A stretch of 64,000 nucleotides of DNA from Bacteroidetes bacterium HGW-Bacteroidetes-2 (GCA_002842575.1 PHDJ01000004.1:1-64000); one strand, 5' to 3'; numbered from the stretch's first letter, positions 44,289-54,362 are shown. A program made the numbers and translations. Notes: generated by a model from the letters alone, not told the origin.

Positions 44289-45593
44289 TTAGCTGATAGC
44301 CTCTTTATAGGTTTTTAAAGCACGTTCTCTAGCTACCTTATGGTTTACCATTTCTTTAGGATATAAAGGCGTTTGAAATTCTTTAACCCAAAGTTTGATA
44401 TAGGTTTTGTCTTTATCAAACTTTTCAATTTGTGTGGTTGGGTTAAAAATCCTGAAATAGGGTGCTGCATCTACACCACAACCGGCAACCCATTGCCAAT
44501 TACCTATATTAGAAGCCATTTCATAATCTAGCAATTTTTCAGCAAAATATGCTTCTCCCCAACGCCAGTCTATTAATAAATGTTTGCATAAAAAGCTACC
44601 CACTAGCATTCTAACTCTATTGTGCATCCATCCAGTTTCATTAAGTTGACGCATTCCGGCATCCACTAATGGAAATCCTGTAGTACCTGTTTTCCATTTT
44701 TCAAAATCTGTTTCGTTATTACGCCATACAATTCGGTCATATTTCTTTTTAAATGAAAGGGTATGAGTTTCTGGAAAATGATAAAGAATTTGCATAAAAA
44801 ACTCCCGCCATATCAATTCGTTCCAAAAAACTTCATTTTTTTCTTCTATCGCTTTTTCCATTACTTGCCGAATTCCTAATGTACCAAATCTAAGATGCGT
44901 TCCTAAATAAGAGGTTCCTTTTATCGCAGGTAGATTTCTTGAGTTTTCATATTCCTGAATTAACTGTTTACTCAAATTGAACTCCGGGACTTCTATATTT
45001 GAAAGAGTAAACCCAATGTTTTCAAGAGTTACATTTGGTAATTCTATCTTAGTAAGACAATTTTTTAAATAAGGTTTACTAGAATAAATTTTAAATGGTT
45101 GTTTTTTAAATTGTTCTTTCCACTTTCTCATAAAAGGTGTAAAAACCAAATAGGGGGTACCATCTTCTTTAACTATTTCATCTTTTTCAAAAATTACCTG
45201 ATCTTTAAATGTGTAAAAACCAACGTTCTTTTTGGAAAGAAAATCATCTACTTGTTTATCTCGTTGTTGGGCATACGGTTCATAATCATGATTTGTAATT
45301 ACATTTTGCACCTCAAAGTCTTGGATTAATTGTTTGAACACATCCAATGGTTTTCCGTGGTAAATGCCAATACTGCTGCCACAAATATACAGTAGCTTTT
45401 CACGCATTTCTTGAAGGGTTATGTGAATAAAGGTAACACGGGCATCGTCTTTTTGGAGGGGATCTAAAATCTCGATATCAAAAATAAAAATGGGCATCAC
45501 TGGGAATTTACCATTAAGAGCTTTGTAAAAACCTACATTGTCGTCTAGACGTAAGTCTCTTCTAAACCAGAAAATATTTATTTTGTTTTTCAT
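44289..45593 (-). CDS. phr: class I deoxyribodipyrimidine photolyase/cryptochrome
   Basis: I chose the ATG at 45593 (MKNKINIFWFRRDLRLDDN), 434 residues. The 10 residues upstream are not typical of the family. The N-terminal Rossmann antenna domain is followed by the FAD domain: GTTGFPLVDAGMRQLNETG, WMHNRVRMLVGSFL and GNWQWVAGCGVDAAPYFRIF, with an ISxYLxFGxxS-like region LGTHLRFGTLGIR. It uses light to split cyclobutane pyrimidine dimers. It lies downstream of SDR and SRPBCC genes in an apparent operon that recurs in Bacteroidetes. Confidence 0.93.
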   Translation of the reverse strand: MKNKINIFWFRRDLRLDDNVGFYKALNGKFPVMPIFIFDIEILDPLQKDDARVTFIHITLQEMREKLLYICGSSIGIYHGKPLDVFKQLIQDFEVQNVITNHDYEPYAQQRDKQVDDFLSKKNVGFYTFKDQVIFEKDEIVKEDGTPYLVFTPFMRKWKEQFKKQPFKIYSSKPYLKNCLTKIELPNVTLENIGFTLSNIEVPEFNLSKQLIQEYENSRNLPAIKGTSYLGTHLRFGTLGIRQVMEKAIEEKNEVFWNELIWREFFMQILYHFPETHTLSFKKKYDRIVWRNNETDFEKWKTGTTGFPLVDAGMRQLNETGWMHNRVRMLVGSFLCKHLLIDWRWGEAYFAEKLLDYEMASNIGNWQWVAGCGVDAAPYFRIFNPTTQIEKFDKDKTYIKLWVKEFQTPLYPKEMVNHKVARERALKTYKEAIS

Positions 45594-45752
45594 TTTGAGA
45601 GCTTTTTTCCATTTTATTCCCATTCTAAAGGGTGAAATAGAAAAAATCGTTTATCGTTTAGAAAAAGAGATAAATAATTAGAAATTTTCATTTCAAATTT
45701 AGTTATAAAATTTACTTGCAACGCAGGTATAAATATTTTTTTCAGCATACAT

Positions 45753-46448
45753 CTATATCTTTAAAGTGGATAACCCTCCATCAACTCCATACACTTGCCC
45801 CGTAATCCAAGAAGCTTTTTTGCTTATTAAAAAACTTACCATATTAGCAATATCTTTCGTTTCGCCTATGCGTTTTAAAGGGTGCCGTTCAGATGCGTTT
45901 TCTTTTTTCTTTTCGTCATTTAAAAAACGTTCAGCAAGGGGTGTGTCTGTAAGCGAAGGGGCTATTACATTACATCTTATTTTTGGAGCATACTCTGCTG
46001 CAAACGCTTTTGCAAAACCTTCAATCGCACCTTTTGAGGCACTTATACTGCTGTGAAATGGCATTCCAATTTTTACCGCTACCGAGCTGAATATTACAAT
46101 GCTTGGGTTTTCTGATTTTAATAAGTTTGGCAGGATTCCTTTTAAAGTTATCACCATTGATATAAAGTTAATTTGAAAATCTTCTTCAAAGGTTTCAATC
46201 TTTAAATTTTTGAACGGACGAAGTTGTATGCTTCCTGGACAATAGACAAAACCATCTAATTGTTCAGGTAGTTCTTTTGAAGTTATATCGTCCTTAGTTG
46301 CATCAAAAGGAATATGCTTGATGTTGTTTAAATTAATTTCAGGTAAAGTACGAGATGCAATAATTACATCATTTTTTTTTGCTAGATTTTCTGCAATGGC
46401 TTTTCCTATGCCATAGGAGCCGCCTATTAATAGTATATTTTTACGCAT
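45753..46448 (-). CDS. short-chain dehydrogenase/reductase-like protein without catalytic Tyr
   Basis: The 231-residue protein has a glycine motif ILLIGGSYGIGKAIAENLA and a SDR fold (FVYCPGSIQLRPF, IVIFSSVAVKIGMP, then GVDGGLS at the end). At the active site the usual YxxxK reads ISASK (in FHSSISASKGAIEG), so the catalytic Tyr is replaced by Ile. It may be a non-catalytic SDR or bind a ligand. It is six bases from the SRPBCC gene and upstream of the photolyase gene; the function of this light-associated trio is unknown. Confidence 0.88.
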   Translation of the reverse strand: MRKNILLIGGSYGIGKAIAENLAKKNDVIIASRTLPEINLNNIKHIPFDATKDDITSKELPEQLDGFVYCPGSIQLRPFKNLKIETFEEDFQINFISMVITLKGILPNLLKSENPSIVIFSSVAVKIGMPFHSSISASKGAIEGFAKAFAAEYAPKIRCNVIAPSLTDTPLAERFLNDEKKKENASERHPLKRIGETKDIANMVSFLISKKASWITGQVYGVDGGLSTLKI

Positions 46449-46453
46449 ACATT

Positions 46454-46918
46454 TTAAGATTTGTATTCACCAAAGAGTTCTATGAGTTTTTTTCTGCGGT
46501 ATTCAAAAATTTGGTTCAATTTTGGTTTAACTAAAAATGGATGTACCATTCTTCCTAAAATTCCTAAAGGCATTTTATAATCTACAATATCTTCCATCTC
46601 AACACCGCCTGAAATTTCTCTCAAGAAATGTTTATGATGCCAAAGTGCATAAGGACCAAAACGTTGTTCATCCACAAAATACATTTTATCCTTTACGTGC
46701 GTAATTTCGGTCACCCAATTGGTTTTTATACCTAAAACCGGCGTTACAACATATTGTATTATTTGTCCGGAATACATTGGCCTGTCTGCTCCAGAGAGTA
46801 TATGAAAACCCATATAATCTGGTGTTATTATTTTTAAATTGGAAGGATTTGATAAAAATTCCCACGCCTCCATTAATGAAATGGGCAAGTTTTGTTTAGA
46901 ATGTAAAGTGTACATCAT
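46454..46918 (-). CDS. SRPBCC family protein
   Basis: The 154-residue protein starts YTLHSKQNLPISLMEAWEFL, then SNPSNLKIITPDYMGF, and ends in a helix FLVKPKLNQIFEYRRKKLIEL. This is the polyketide-cyclase/START (SRPBCC) helix-grip fold. A central WVTEITHVKDKMYFVDEQRFGPYALWHHKHFL segment is typical of a cell-division-inhibitor-type subgroup found next to photolyases. It is cytosolic. The hydrophobic ligand is unknown. It is the first gene of the trio with SDR and photolyase. Confidence 0.85.
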   Translation of the reverse strand: MMYTLHSKQNLPISLMEAWEFLSNPSNLKIITPDYMGFHILSGADRPMYSGQIIQYVVTPVLGIKTNWVTEITHVKDKMYFVDEQRFGPYALWHHKHFLREISGGVEMEDIVDYKMPLGILGRMVHPFLVKPKLNQIFEYRRKKLIELFGEYKS

Positions 46919-47085
46919 TTGATTAAAATTAGAAACAAATCTAACATATTAATTGTTTAAAAAATATAAAAATAAGTTAAACAATATAATTAAATTAATT
47001 AGGTTTTTAGGGTTTTGTTAACATAAAGGGTTCCTTTTAATTTATAAATTAGTAGCTTGTTTAAATTAAATAAAACCAAAACAAA

Positions 47086-47931
47086 ATGAAAAAAATCACT
47101 ATTCTATTTACCTTCCTATGTCTTACTATGTTTTCGTATGCACAAGTAGCCTCACCTTCTCCTAGTCCATTTTCAAAAATTGAACAAAAAGTAGGCCTAA
47201 CCGATGTCACTGTTGAATATTCTCGACCAAGTATGAAAGGCAGAACGATATTTGGCAATCTTGTTCCCTATGGTAAACTTTGGCGAACTGGAGCCAATGC
47301 CCGAACTAAAATCACCTTCAGTAACAATGTAACAATCGGCGGTAAAGAGCTTAAGGAAGGAACTTACGCTTTGTTTACTTTTCCAAATGAAAAGCTATGG
47401 GACATCATTTTATACACTGAATACCAAGGTAATGGCGCGCCAAGTGACCTAGACGAAACAAAAGTTGCTGCTCGTTTTAATGCAACCCCAATTACCACGA
47501 CAATGGCTAAAGAAAGTTTTACTATGGAAATTGGTAATCTTTCTAATAGTGGAGCAACTTTATTTTTGTTTTGGGATAAAGTAATGTTACCTATCAATTT
47601 TACCGTTCCAACCGATAAAGAAGTAATGGCAAGCATTGAAAAGGCACTTTCCGGACCGTCATCAGGTGATTATTATACTGCAGCGACATATTATTTAGAA
47701 GAAGGAAAAGATATAGCAAAAGCCAAAGAATGGATTGACAAGGCTTTAGAAGGAAATGATGCACCTCCTTTTTGGCAATTGCGCCAAAAATCTTTAATTT
47801 ATGCTAAAGCAGGAGATAAAAAAGGCGCAATAGATGCCGCTAAAAAATCACTAACTGCTTCTGAAAAAGCTGGAAATCAAGATTATGTAAAAATGAACAA
47901 AGACTCTTTAAAAGAATGGGGAGCTAATTAG
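47086..47931 (+). CDS. DUF2911 domain-containing secreted protein
   Basis: The 281-residue protein has a signal peptide (cleavage near SYAQ). The DUF2911 core (about 20-165) shows SPFSKIEQKVGLTDVTVEYS, RPSMKGRTIFGNLVPYGKLWRTGAN and GTYALFTFPNEKLWDIILYT. A C-terminal helical part with TPR-like repeats (AKEWIDKALEGNDAPPFWQL) follows. It is periplasmic. The function is not established. It has a clean terminator (47945-47976) and starts from its own promoter region. Confidence 0.93.
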   Translation: MKKITILFTFLCLTMFSYAQVASPSPSPFSKIEQKVGLTDVTVEYSRPSMKGRTIFGNLVPYGKLWRTGANARTKITFSNNVTIGGKELKEGTYALFTFPNEKLWDIILYTEYQGNGAPSDLDETKVAARFNATPITTTMAKESFTMEIGNLSNSGATLFLFWDKVMLPINFTVPTDKEVMASIEKALSGPSSGDYYTAATYYLEEGKDIAKAKEWIDKALEGNDAPPFWQLRQKSLIYAKAGDKKGAIDAAKKSLTASEKAGNQDYVKMNKDSLKEWGAN

Positions 47932-47944
47932 TACATCCTTTCTT

Positions 47945-47976
47945 AAAAAAATCCTGCCAACTAGCAGGATTTTTTA
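47945..47976 (+). terminator. Rho-independent terminator
   Basis: A 13-bp stem, AAAAAAATCCTGC against GCAGGATTTTTTT, encloses a 6-base loop and runs into T residues, 14 bases after the DUF2911 stop codon. Confidence 0.92.
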
Positions 47977-48107
47977 TTATGGAGAAGATCCATTATTTTT
48001 AAAAAATTTAAGATGAAATTGGAAACCAATTTTAATTTAAGGGCTCAAATTTCTGTAATTTCCTATCTTTACCAACACATTACTTTTTTGTTTTTTTATA
48101 AAATCTT

Positions 48108-48593
48108 ATGAATTCTACTTTCAATATTACTGTAAACAACACTCTTGAATTTGCCATTTCAAAGGATAACTTGTCTGCTATTGATTTACAGCAAAAATCT
48201 TTGAATTTATTGCACGTCTTGCATCAAAATAAATCGATTGATGTTGAACTCATTACCGCAGATTTTATTGGTAAATGCTATACCATTAAAGTTAATTCCT
48301 CACTGTTTGTGGTTAAAATAGAAACCGCTTTGGATGTGCTTATTACCGAAATGGCTCTTTCCCTAGGAGAAACAATTGCCATTAACGACATTAAAGCTCC
48401 TATGCCTGGGCTAATCTTAGATGTTTTAGTAAAGGCAGGAGATAAAGTAAAAGAAGGAGATTATTTATTGATACTTGAAGCCATGAAAATGGAAAATACT
48501 CTTACCGCTCCTAGAAATGGTGTAGTAAAAACGGTTTCTGTGGAAAAAGGAAAAACAGTTGATAAAGACCAGCTTTTACTCGAAATGGAGTGA
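48108..48593 (+). CDS. biotin carboxyl carrier protein of acyl-CoA carboxylase
   Basis: The 161-residue protein ends in a biotinyl domain: APMPGLILDVLVKAGDKVKE, then EAMKMENTL with the biotinylated Lys127, and the C-terminal GKTVDKDQLLLEME. The N-terminal half is a beta-rich BT-like segment. A likely -7 box TATCTTTA lies at 48064-48071. It is the first gene of a three-gene operon with biotin carboxylase and carboxyltransferase. The arrangement matches propionyl-CoA or acetyl-CoA carboxylases. Confidence 0.92.
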   Translation: MNSTFNITVNNTLEFAISKDNLSAIDLQQKSLNLLHVLHQNKSIDVELITADFIGKCYTIKVNSSLFVVKIETALDVLITEMALSLGETIAINDIKAPMPGLILDVLVKAGDKVKEGDYLLILEAMKMENTLTAPRNGVVKTVSVEKGKTVDKDQLLLEME

Positions 48594-48655
48594 TTTTAAA
48601 CTCCGTTTTTATAAAATAAAATCCAATAAAGGGTATATATTGGTAGATAAAACAG

Positions 48656-50095
48656 ATGAAAAAAATATTAGTAGCAAACCGAGGCGAAATTGCATTGCGC
48701 ATAATGAGAACCGCTCAAAAAATGGGTATAAAAACCGTAGCGGTTTACTCTACAGCAGATAGAAATTCGCCACACGTTACGTTTGCCGATGAAGCCATTT
48801 GTATAGGTGGAGCTCCTTCTAGCGAATCATATTTGTCAGGAAATAAAATTATTGAAGCGGCCAAAAGTTTAGGAGTAGATGCCATACATCCAGGCTATGG
48901 ATTTCTTAGCGAAAATGCTGATTTTGCTGAAGCTATTGAAAAAAACGGCATTACATGGATAGGGCCAAACTCAAAGGCCATTCAAATAATGGGAAGTAAA
49001 TTAGCAGCAAAAGAGGCAGTTAAAGAATACGGTATTCCCATGGTTCCTGGAATAGATGAAGCCATTACCGATGTGTATAAAGCCAAAAAAATTGCTAAAG
49101 AAATAGGGTTTCCTATTCTTATAAAAGCATCTGCCGGAGGAGGTGGAAAAGGAATGCGGGTAGTAGAAAAGGAAAAAGATCTAGAAGAACAAATGAAGCG
49201 CGCCATTAGTGAAGCAGAATCTGCTTTTGGCGACGGCTCTGTTTTTATTGAAAAATACATTTCTTCACCGCGTCACATTGAGATACAAATTTTAGCAGAC
49301 AAGCACGGCAATACCGTCCATCTTTTTGAACGCGAATGCAGCATTCAACGCCGCCATCAAAAAGTGATAGAGGAAGCACCTTCTGTTGTATTAAACCAAG
49401 AAATACGTCAAAAAATGGGCAGAGCTGCAATATTGGTAGCTAAAGCTTGCAATTATGTTGGCGTTGGTACAGTTGAATTTTTACTTGATGAAAAAAAGAA
49501 TTTCTTCTTCCTCGAGATGAATACACGCCTGCAAGTGGAGCATCCCGTAACCGAATTAATTACAGGATTGGATTTAGTAGAACAACAAATAAATGTTGCT
49601 CGTGGGGCGTCATTAAACTTCACCCAAAAAGACCTCAAAATTCAGGGGCACGCTTTAGAATTGCGTGTCTATGCCGAAGATCCTTTAGATAATTTTATGC
49701 CAAGTGTAGGAACTTTAGAAAGGTATAGAACTCCAAAAGGAGAAGGAATACGTATAGATGATGGTTTTGAGGAAGGAATGGAAGTGCCTATTTATTATGA
49801 CCCCATGCTCGCTAAACTAATTACGTATGGCAAAAATAGAGAAGAGGCAATCCAAATAATGTTAAAAGCTATCGATACCTATGAAGTGCAAGGCATAATG
49901 ACAACATTACCTTTTGGAAAGTTTGTTTTTGAACATCCTGCTTTTAAAAGTGGAAATTTTAACACCCATTTTGTAAAAAATTATTATTCAGCTGAAAAAT
50001 TGCATAATAAAATAGAAGAAGAAGCAAGATTAGCTGCTTTAGTGGCGTTGAAATTGTATTTGAAAGATAGAGAATTATTGAGATTACCAAATTAG
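48656..50095 (+). CDS. accC: biotin carboxylase subunit of acyl-CoA carboxylase
   Basis: The 479-residue ATP-grasp enzyme shows KKILVANRGEIALRIMRTAQ, the glycine loop KASAGGGGKGMRVV, ECSIQRRHQKVIEEAPS, MNTRLQVEHPVTE (catalytic Arg) and RVYAEDP. It carboxylates the biotin of the carrier protein using bicarbonate and ATP. The length is slightly longer than E. coli AccC (449). It lies 62 bases after the carrier gene. The remainder of the complex is the beta subunit at 50365. Confidence 0.95.
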   Translation: MKKILVANRGEIALRIMRTAQKMGIKTVAVYSTADRNSPHVTFADEAICIGGAPSSESYLSGNKIIEAAKSLGVDAIHPGYGFLSENADFAEAIEKNGITWIGPNSKAIQIMGSKLAAKEAVKEYGIPMVPGIDEAITDVYKAKKIAKEIGFPILIKASAGGGGKGMRVVEKEKDLEEQMKRAISEAESAFGDGSVFIEKYISSPRHIEIQILADKHGNTVHLFERECSIQRRHQKVIEEAPSVVLNQEIRQKMGRAAILVAKACNYVGVGTVEFLLDEKKNFFFLEMNTRLQVEHPVTELITGLDLVEQQINVARGASLNFTQKDLKIQGHALELRVYAEDPLDNFMPSVGTLERYRTPKGEGIRIDDGFEEGMEVPIYYDPMLAKLITYGKNREEAIQIMLKAIDTYEVQGIMTTLPFGKFVFEHPAFKSGNFNTHFVKNYYSAEKLHNKIEEEARLAALVALKLYLKDRELLRLPN

Positions 50096-50364
50096 AAATC
50101 AGTTTGTGATTTGTTAATAACTACTTTATAAACGATTTTCCTCCATTGCATCTTGAAGAGAAAAAAGAAGTGCTAGATGAGCCAAAAATATAAATAGGTA
50201 ATTCACACCAAATTTTTTTAGTAAGCTATTGTGCCTTTTACCTCTTTGTATTTAAAAAAAAAATAGTGCTGCTAAAAGTGAAAAAGAGTTAACTAAATAA
50301 AAAACTCTTCAAATAAAAAATTGAAAATATTAAAACAATATACCCTTTTACACAATCATTAGGT

Positions 50365-51906
50365 ATGACCAACAACAGAAAAAAACTGCAAGAAAAAATA
50401 GATTTAGCCCACATGGGAGGTGGCGATAAACGTATTGCCAAACAACACGAAAAGAAAAAACTTACCGCAAGAGAACGGGTAGAGTATTTGTTAGATGAAG
50501 GTTCTTTTGAAGAAATTGGTATTTTAGTAACTCACCGTACTACAGATTTTGGTATGGATAAAGAAATATATTATGGCGACGGAGTAATTACTGGTTATGG
50601 GACGATTAACGGTAGACTAGTATATATTTTCGCACAAGATTTTACTGTTTTTGGAGGGGCATTATCAGAAACGCACGCAGAAAAAATTTGCAAAGTGATG
50701 GATCATGCAATGAAAGTAGGTGCTCCCATTATAGGGTTAAATGACTCAGGTGGTGCTCGCATTCAAGAAGGTGTTCGCTCATTGGGTGGATATGCAGACA
50801 TTTTTTATAGAAATGTGCAAGCATCTGGAGTAATACCACAGTTGTCAGCCATTATGGGACCTTGTGCAGGAGGAGCAGTATATTCCCCGGCAATGACTGA
50901 TTTTACCTTAATGGTGCAAGACACAAGTTATATGTTTGTTACAGGACCCAATGTGGTAAAAACAGTGACCAATGAAAATGTTACTTCTGAAGAATTAGGA
51001 GGAGCGAGTACGCATGCTACCAAATCTGGGGTTACACATATTACCTCTGTAAGTGACATTGCTTGTTTAGAAGATATTAAAAAATTACTGAGCTATATTC
51101 CTCAGAATAATAAAGAAAAAACTAAAAAACAGACCTACACATTAGGAGAAGAATTCAGAGACATTCTAGAAACAATTGTCCCAAATAATTCAAATAAACC
51201 TTATGATATGCACGAGGTGATTAAAGGAATTATCGATATCGATTCTTTTTTTGAAATTCACAAAGACTATGCAGAAAATATTGTAATAGGTTTTGCTCGA
51301 TTAGGAGGAAGAAGTATCGGTATTGTTGCCAATCAACCAATGCGTCTTGCTGGAGTTTTGGATGTAGATGCTTCTAAAAAAGCAGCACGTTTTACCCGCT
51401 TTTGCGATTGTTTTAACATACCCTTATTGGTATTAGTAGATGTGCCCGGCTTTCTTCCTGGCACACATCAAGAGTGGAATGGCATAATTCTTCATGGCGC
51501 AAAACTACTATATGCTCTGAGCGAAGCCACTGTGCCTAGAGTAACCGTTATTACCAGAAAAGCCTATGGAGGTGCTTATGATGTGATGAATTCTAAACAC
51601 ATTGGAGCCGATTTAAACTTTGCATGGCCAACTGCTGAAATTGCCGTAATGGGAGCAAAGGGAGCCAGTGAAATCATTTTTCGAAAAGAAATACAAGAGT
51701 CAGAAAATCCAGCGGTGAAACTTTCAGAGAAGGAAGTAGAATATGCAGAAAAATTTGCCACTCCCTTTGAAGCAGCACAAAGAGGCTTTATCGATGAAGT
51801 CATCATGCCAAGAGAAACCCGAAGAAAGTTATTGAAAGCTTTTAGTATGCTAGAGAACAAAGTCGTTTTAAAAGCAGATAGAAAACACGGGAATATTCCA
51901 TTATAA
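50365..51906 (+). CDS. pccB: acyl-CoA (probably propionyl-CoA) carboxylase beta subunit
   Basis: The 513-residue carboxyltransferase has [90 protein letters not shown] and [10 protein letters not shown]. This is PccB/MmdA-type, transferring carboxyl from biotin to an acyl-CoA. With MeaB encoded 7 kb away, propionyl-CoA to methylmalonyl-CoA is the likeliest reaction. The 269-base gap before it holds a short frame ending LHLEEKKEVLDEPKI (stop near 50192) that resembles the tail of a lost gene. Confidence 0.93.
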   Translation: MTNNRKKLQEKIDLAHMGGGDKRIAKQHEKKKLTARERVEYLLDEGSFEEIGILVTHRTTDFGMDKEIYYGDGVITGYGTINGRLVYIFAQDFTVFGGALSETHAEKICKVMDHAMKVGAPIIGLNDSGGARIQEGVRSLGGYADIFYRNVQASGVIPQLSAIMGPCAGGAVYSPAMTDFTLMVQDTSYMFVTGPNVVKTVTNENVTSEELGGASTHATKSGVTHITSVSDIACLEDIKKLLSYIPQNNKEKTKKQTYTLGEEFRDILETIVPNNSNKPYDMHEVIKGIIDIDSFFEIHKDYAENIVIGFARLGGRSIGIVANQPMRLAGVLDVDASKKAARFTRFCDCFNIPLLVLVDVPGFLPGTHQEWNGIILHGAKLLYALSEATVPRVTVITRKAYGGAYDVMNSKHIGADLNFAWPTAEIAVMGAKGASEIIFRKEIQESENPAVKLSEKEVEYAEKFATPFEAAQRGFIDEVIMPRETRRKLLKAFSMLENKVVLKADRKHGNIPL

Positions 51907-52186
51907 AACTGGCGTTGTTTGCTCTTGATAATTTTTTAATTTTTACCCATTTTTAATTTAAATTAATTTGAATTTGTTGAACAATAGCAAGATTAATAGC
52001 TAGAATCTTCGATTACATTTTGTTTTTTTTATTTTAATGAATAAAATTCTGTAAAATAAAATCGTAATCAGATTACTGAAATATACAAGGCTTAAAAAAA
52101 ATAAAAATATTTCTGAAAACGCACATATTATTTGCTGCCATTTTACAAATAAACCTAACTTTAACGATTCCAATTTTAGTCTTAAT

Positions 52187-53551
52187 ATGGCACTAAACGC
52201 CTACACCAAGGAATTTAGATACAATTTTAAAATAGCTTATCCAGTAATGCTGGGGCAGTTGGGCCATGTTATGGTTGGTCTAGTCGATAATATTATGGTT
52301 GGTCAACTAGGAGCAGCACAATTAGCCGCTATTTCCCTTGGAAATAGTTTGGTGTTTATAGCATTATCTATAGGTATTGGATTTTCATTTGCCATTACAC
52401 CATTAATAGCCGAAGCCGATGGTGAAAATAATGTTGAAACTGGGCGCAGTTTTTTTCACCACGGAATGATTTTATGTGGTATCAACGGTGTTCTATTATT
52501 TCTGATGTTGTTGTTTATTAAACCTATCTTATACCAGCTCAACCAACCACCCGAGGTGGTAGAATTGGCTATTCCATATCTTGAAATTGTGGCATTTTCT
52601 ATGATTCCTTTAATGCTTTTTCAGGGTTTTAAACAATTTGCAGATGGACTTTCACAAACAAGATACGCTATGTTTGCTACCATTTTGGCCAATGTGGTAA
52701 ATGTTGTGTTTAATTATTTTTTGATTTACGGAATCTGGATTTTCCCTCGCCTAGAGTTGGAAGGAGCTGCTATCGGAACCCTAATTTCAAGATTTTTTAT
52801 GTTGTGGTTTCTTTATGTAATTTTAAAAAATAAAAAGAAATTTAAAACCTATTTTGTTTGGTCAAAAAGAGAGCATTTGGACAAAACTATATTTAAACGA
52901 CTCTTTGCTCTTGGTTTTCCTACGGCATTGCAAATGTTTTTTGAAATTGCCATATTTACAGCATCTATATTCTTAGCTGGAATGCTTGGAACAAATGCGC
53001 AAGCTGCAAATCAAATAGCACTTAATTTGGCATCAATGACTTTTATGATTGCCGTTGGGTTTAGTGTTACTGCAACAATTAGAGTGGGAAATCAAAAAGG
53101 GAAGAAAAATTATACAGAGTTGCGTCGCATTGCCTATTCTATATTTTTGATGGTCTTGCTTATTCAAGCTCTATTTGCTTTAGGATTTATACTATTAAAA
53201 GACGTTTTGCCTACTGTGTATATAGACAATCTTGAAGTAATAGGTCTTGCAACGGGATTATTAGTAGTTGCAGCTATTTTTCAATTAAGTGACGGCTTGC
53301 AAGTGGTCCTGCTAGGTGGACTGAGGGGTTTGCAAGATGTAAAAATACCTACCTGGATTTGCTTTATTGCGTATTGGTTGGTTGGTTTTCCTGTTTGTTT
53401 TTACCTTGGAAAAGAAGATGCTTTAGGAGTAACTGGCATATGGATTGGGTTGTTTGCAGGGTTGACAGCATCTGCATTTATGTTGTATATTCGTTTTAAC
53501 TATTTGACTAAAAAATTAATCCGCACCAATTTGGTTGCACAAATACAATAA
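52187..53551 (+). CDS. MATE family multidrug/toxin efflux transporter
   Basis: The 454-residue protein has twelve membrane segments with MATE signatures: YPVMLGQLGHVMVGLVDNIM, GQLGAAQLAAISLGNSLVF and the second-half GTNAQAANQIALNLAS. It exports cationic drugs or metabolites with H+ or Na+. The 280-base AT-rich upstream gap has no other gene. Two small genes follow at 3- and 0-base spacing, so it probably leads a three-gene unit. Confidence 0.95.
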   Translation: MALNAYTKEFRYNFKIAYPVMLGQLGHVMVGLVDNIMVGQLGAAQLAAISLGNSLVFIALSIGIGFSFAITPLIAEADGENNVETGRSFFHHGMILCGINGVLLFLMLLFIKPILYQLNQPPEVVELAIPYLEIVAFSMIPLMLFQGFKQFADGLSQTRYAMFATILANVVNVVFNYFLIYGIWIFPRLELEGAAIGTLISRFFMLWFLYVILKNKKKFKTYFVWSKREHLDKTIFKRLFALGFPTALQMFFEIAIFTASIFLAGMLGTNAQAANQIALNLASMTFMIAVGFSVTATIRVGNQKGKKNYTELRRIAYSIFLMVLLIQALFALGFILLKDVLPTVYIDNLEVIGLATGLLVVAAIFQLSDGLQVVLLGGLRGLQDVKIPTWICFIAYWLVGFPVCFYLGKEDALGVTGIWIGLFAGLTASAFMLYIRFNYLTKKLIRTNLVAQIQ

Positions 53552-53553
53552 CT

Positions 53554-53781
53554 ATGCAATTTCCAAAATTTTTATTAGGCGATAATACAGACTATTCAGA
53601 TGCTATTTTTATAGTGCATACAGAGTTTCCAAGATTTATTATTAATCTAGAAAATGACGAGGTGGAATGGTTGGAAGATTTTGAAGATGAAGATCAAAAA
53701 GAATTAGAAGACGAAATGGAAAACCTTATACAGCAAGCAACCGATTTTTATGATAGAGAAATTTCAAGATACGAAGCATAA
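53554..53781 (+). CDS. small acidic conserved protein
   Basis: The 75-residue protein reads MQFPKFLLGDNTDYSDAIFI, VHTEFPRFIINL, and then a highly acidic central part (DEVEWLEDFEDEDQKELEDE). The N-terminal FPKFLLGD and TEFPRFIIN form a recognisable short module repeated across Bacteroidetes, of unknown function. It starts 2 bases after the MATE gene and its stop overlaps the PAP2 start (TAATG). Isoelectric point must be very low. Confidence 0.8.
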   Translation: MQFPKFLLGDNTDYSDAIFIVHTEFPRFIINLENDEVEWLEDFEDEDQKELEDEMENLIQQATDFYDREISRYEA

Positions 53782-54353
53782 TGATTGAAAACCTTTTACA
53801 TTACGATGAACAACTTTTTGTTTTTTTAAATAACTTAGGCAATCCTACTTGGGATGGATTCTGGTTGTTTATTACATCTAAATTTGGGTCTATCCCTTTA
53901 TATATAATTTTATTGTATTTTATTTTTAAACAATTCGGGTGGAAAACTACTTTAATCATTCTGCTTCTCTTGGCGTTAATGATTGCTGCAACAGACCAAT
54001 TTGCAAACCTTTTCAAGCATGGTTTTCAAAGACCAAGACCTTGTCAAGAAGAGCATTTAAAAGAAATTATTCGTTTTATTGCACCTCGATGTGGCCGCTA
54101 TGGTTATTTTTCAGCACATGCGGCAAGCGCAATGGCATTAGCTGTTTTTATCGGTCTTATGTTTAAAAATAGCTTAAAATACTTACCTTATTTTATGCTT
54201 TTTTGGGCAGCCATTGTGGGCTATAGCCGAATTTATTTAGGGGTACATTACCCATTAGATGTTGTAACTGGTTTTGCAATTGGGGGAATAATTGGATATT
54301 TGTTTTATTTGTTACTACAAAAATGGGTAAAGCCAAATATTTCTAATCCATAA
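53781..54353 (+). CDS. PAP2 family membrane phosphatase
   Basis: The 190-residue protein has six hydrophobic segments and the PAP2 signature, in three parts: FKHGFQRPRPCQEE, YFSAHAASAMALAVF and GYSRIYLGVHYPLDVVTGF. The middle motif is SAHA instead of PSGH. It dephosphorylates lipid phosphates such as undecaprenyl pyrophosphate or phosphatidic acid on the periplasmic face. It is the last gene before the decayed REP/transposase region. Confidence 0.9.
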   Translation: MIENLLHYDEQLFVFLNNLGNPTWDGFWLFITSKFGSIPLYIILLYFIFKQFGWKTTLIILLLLALMIAATDQFANLFKHGFQRPRPCQEEHLKEIIRFIAPRCGRYGYFSAHAASAMALAVFIGLMFKNSLKYLPYFMLFWAAIVGYSRIYLGVHYPLDVVTGFAIGGIIGYLFYLLLQKWVKPNISNP

Positions 54354-54362
54354 AAACATGAC

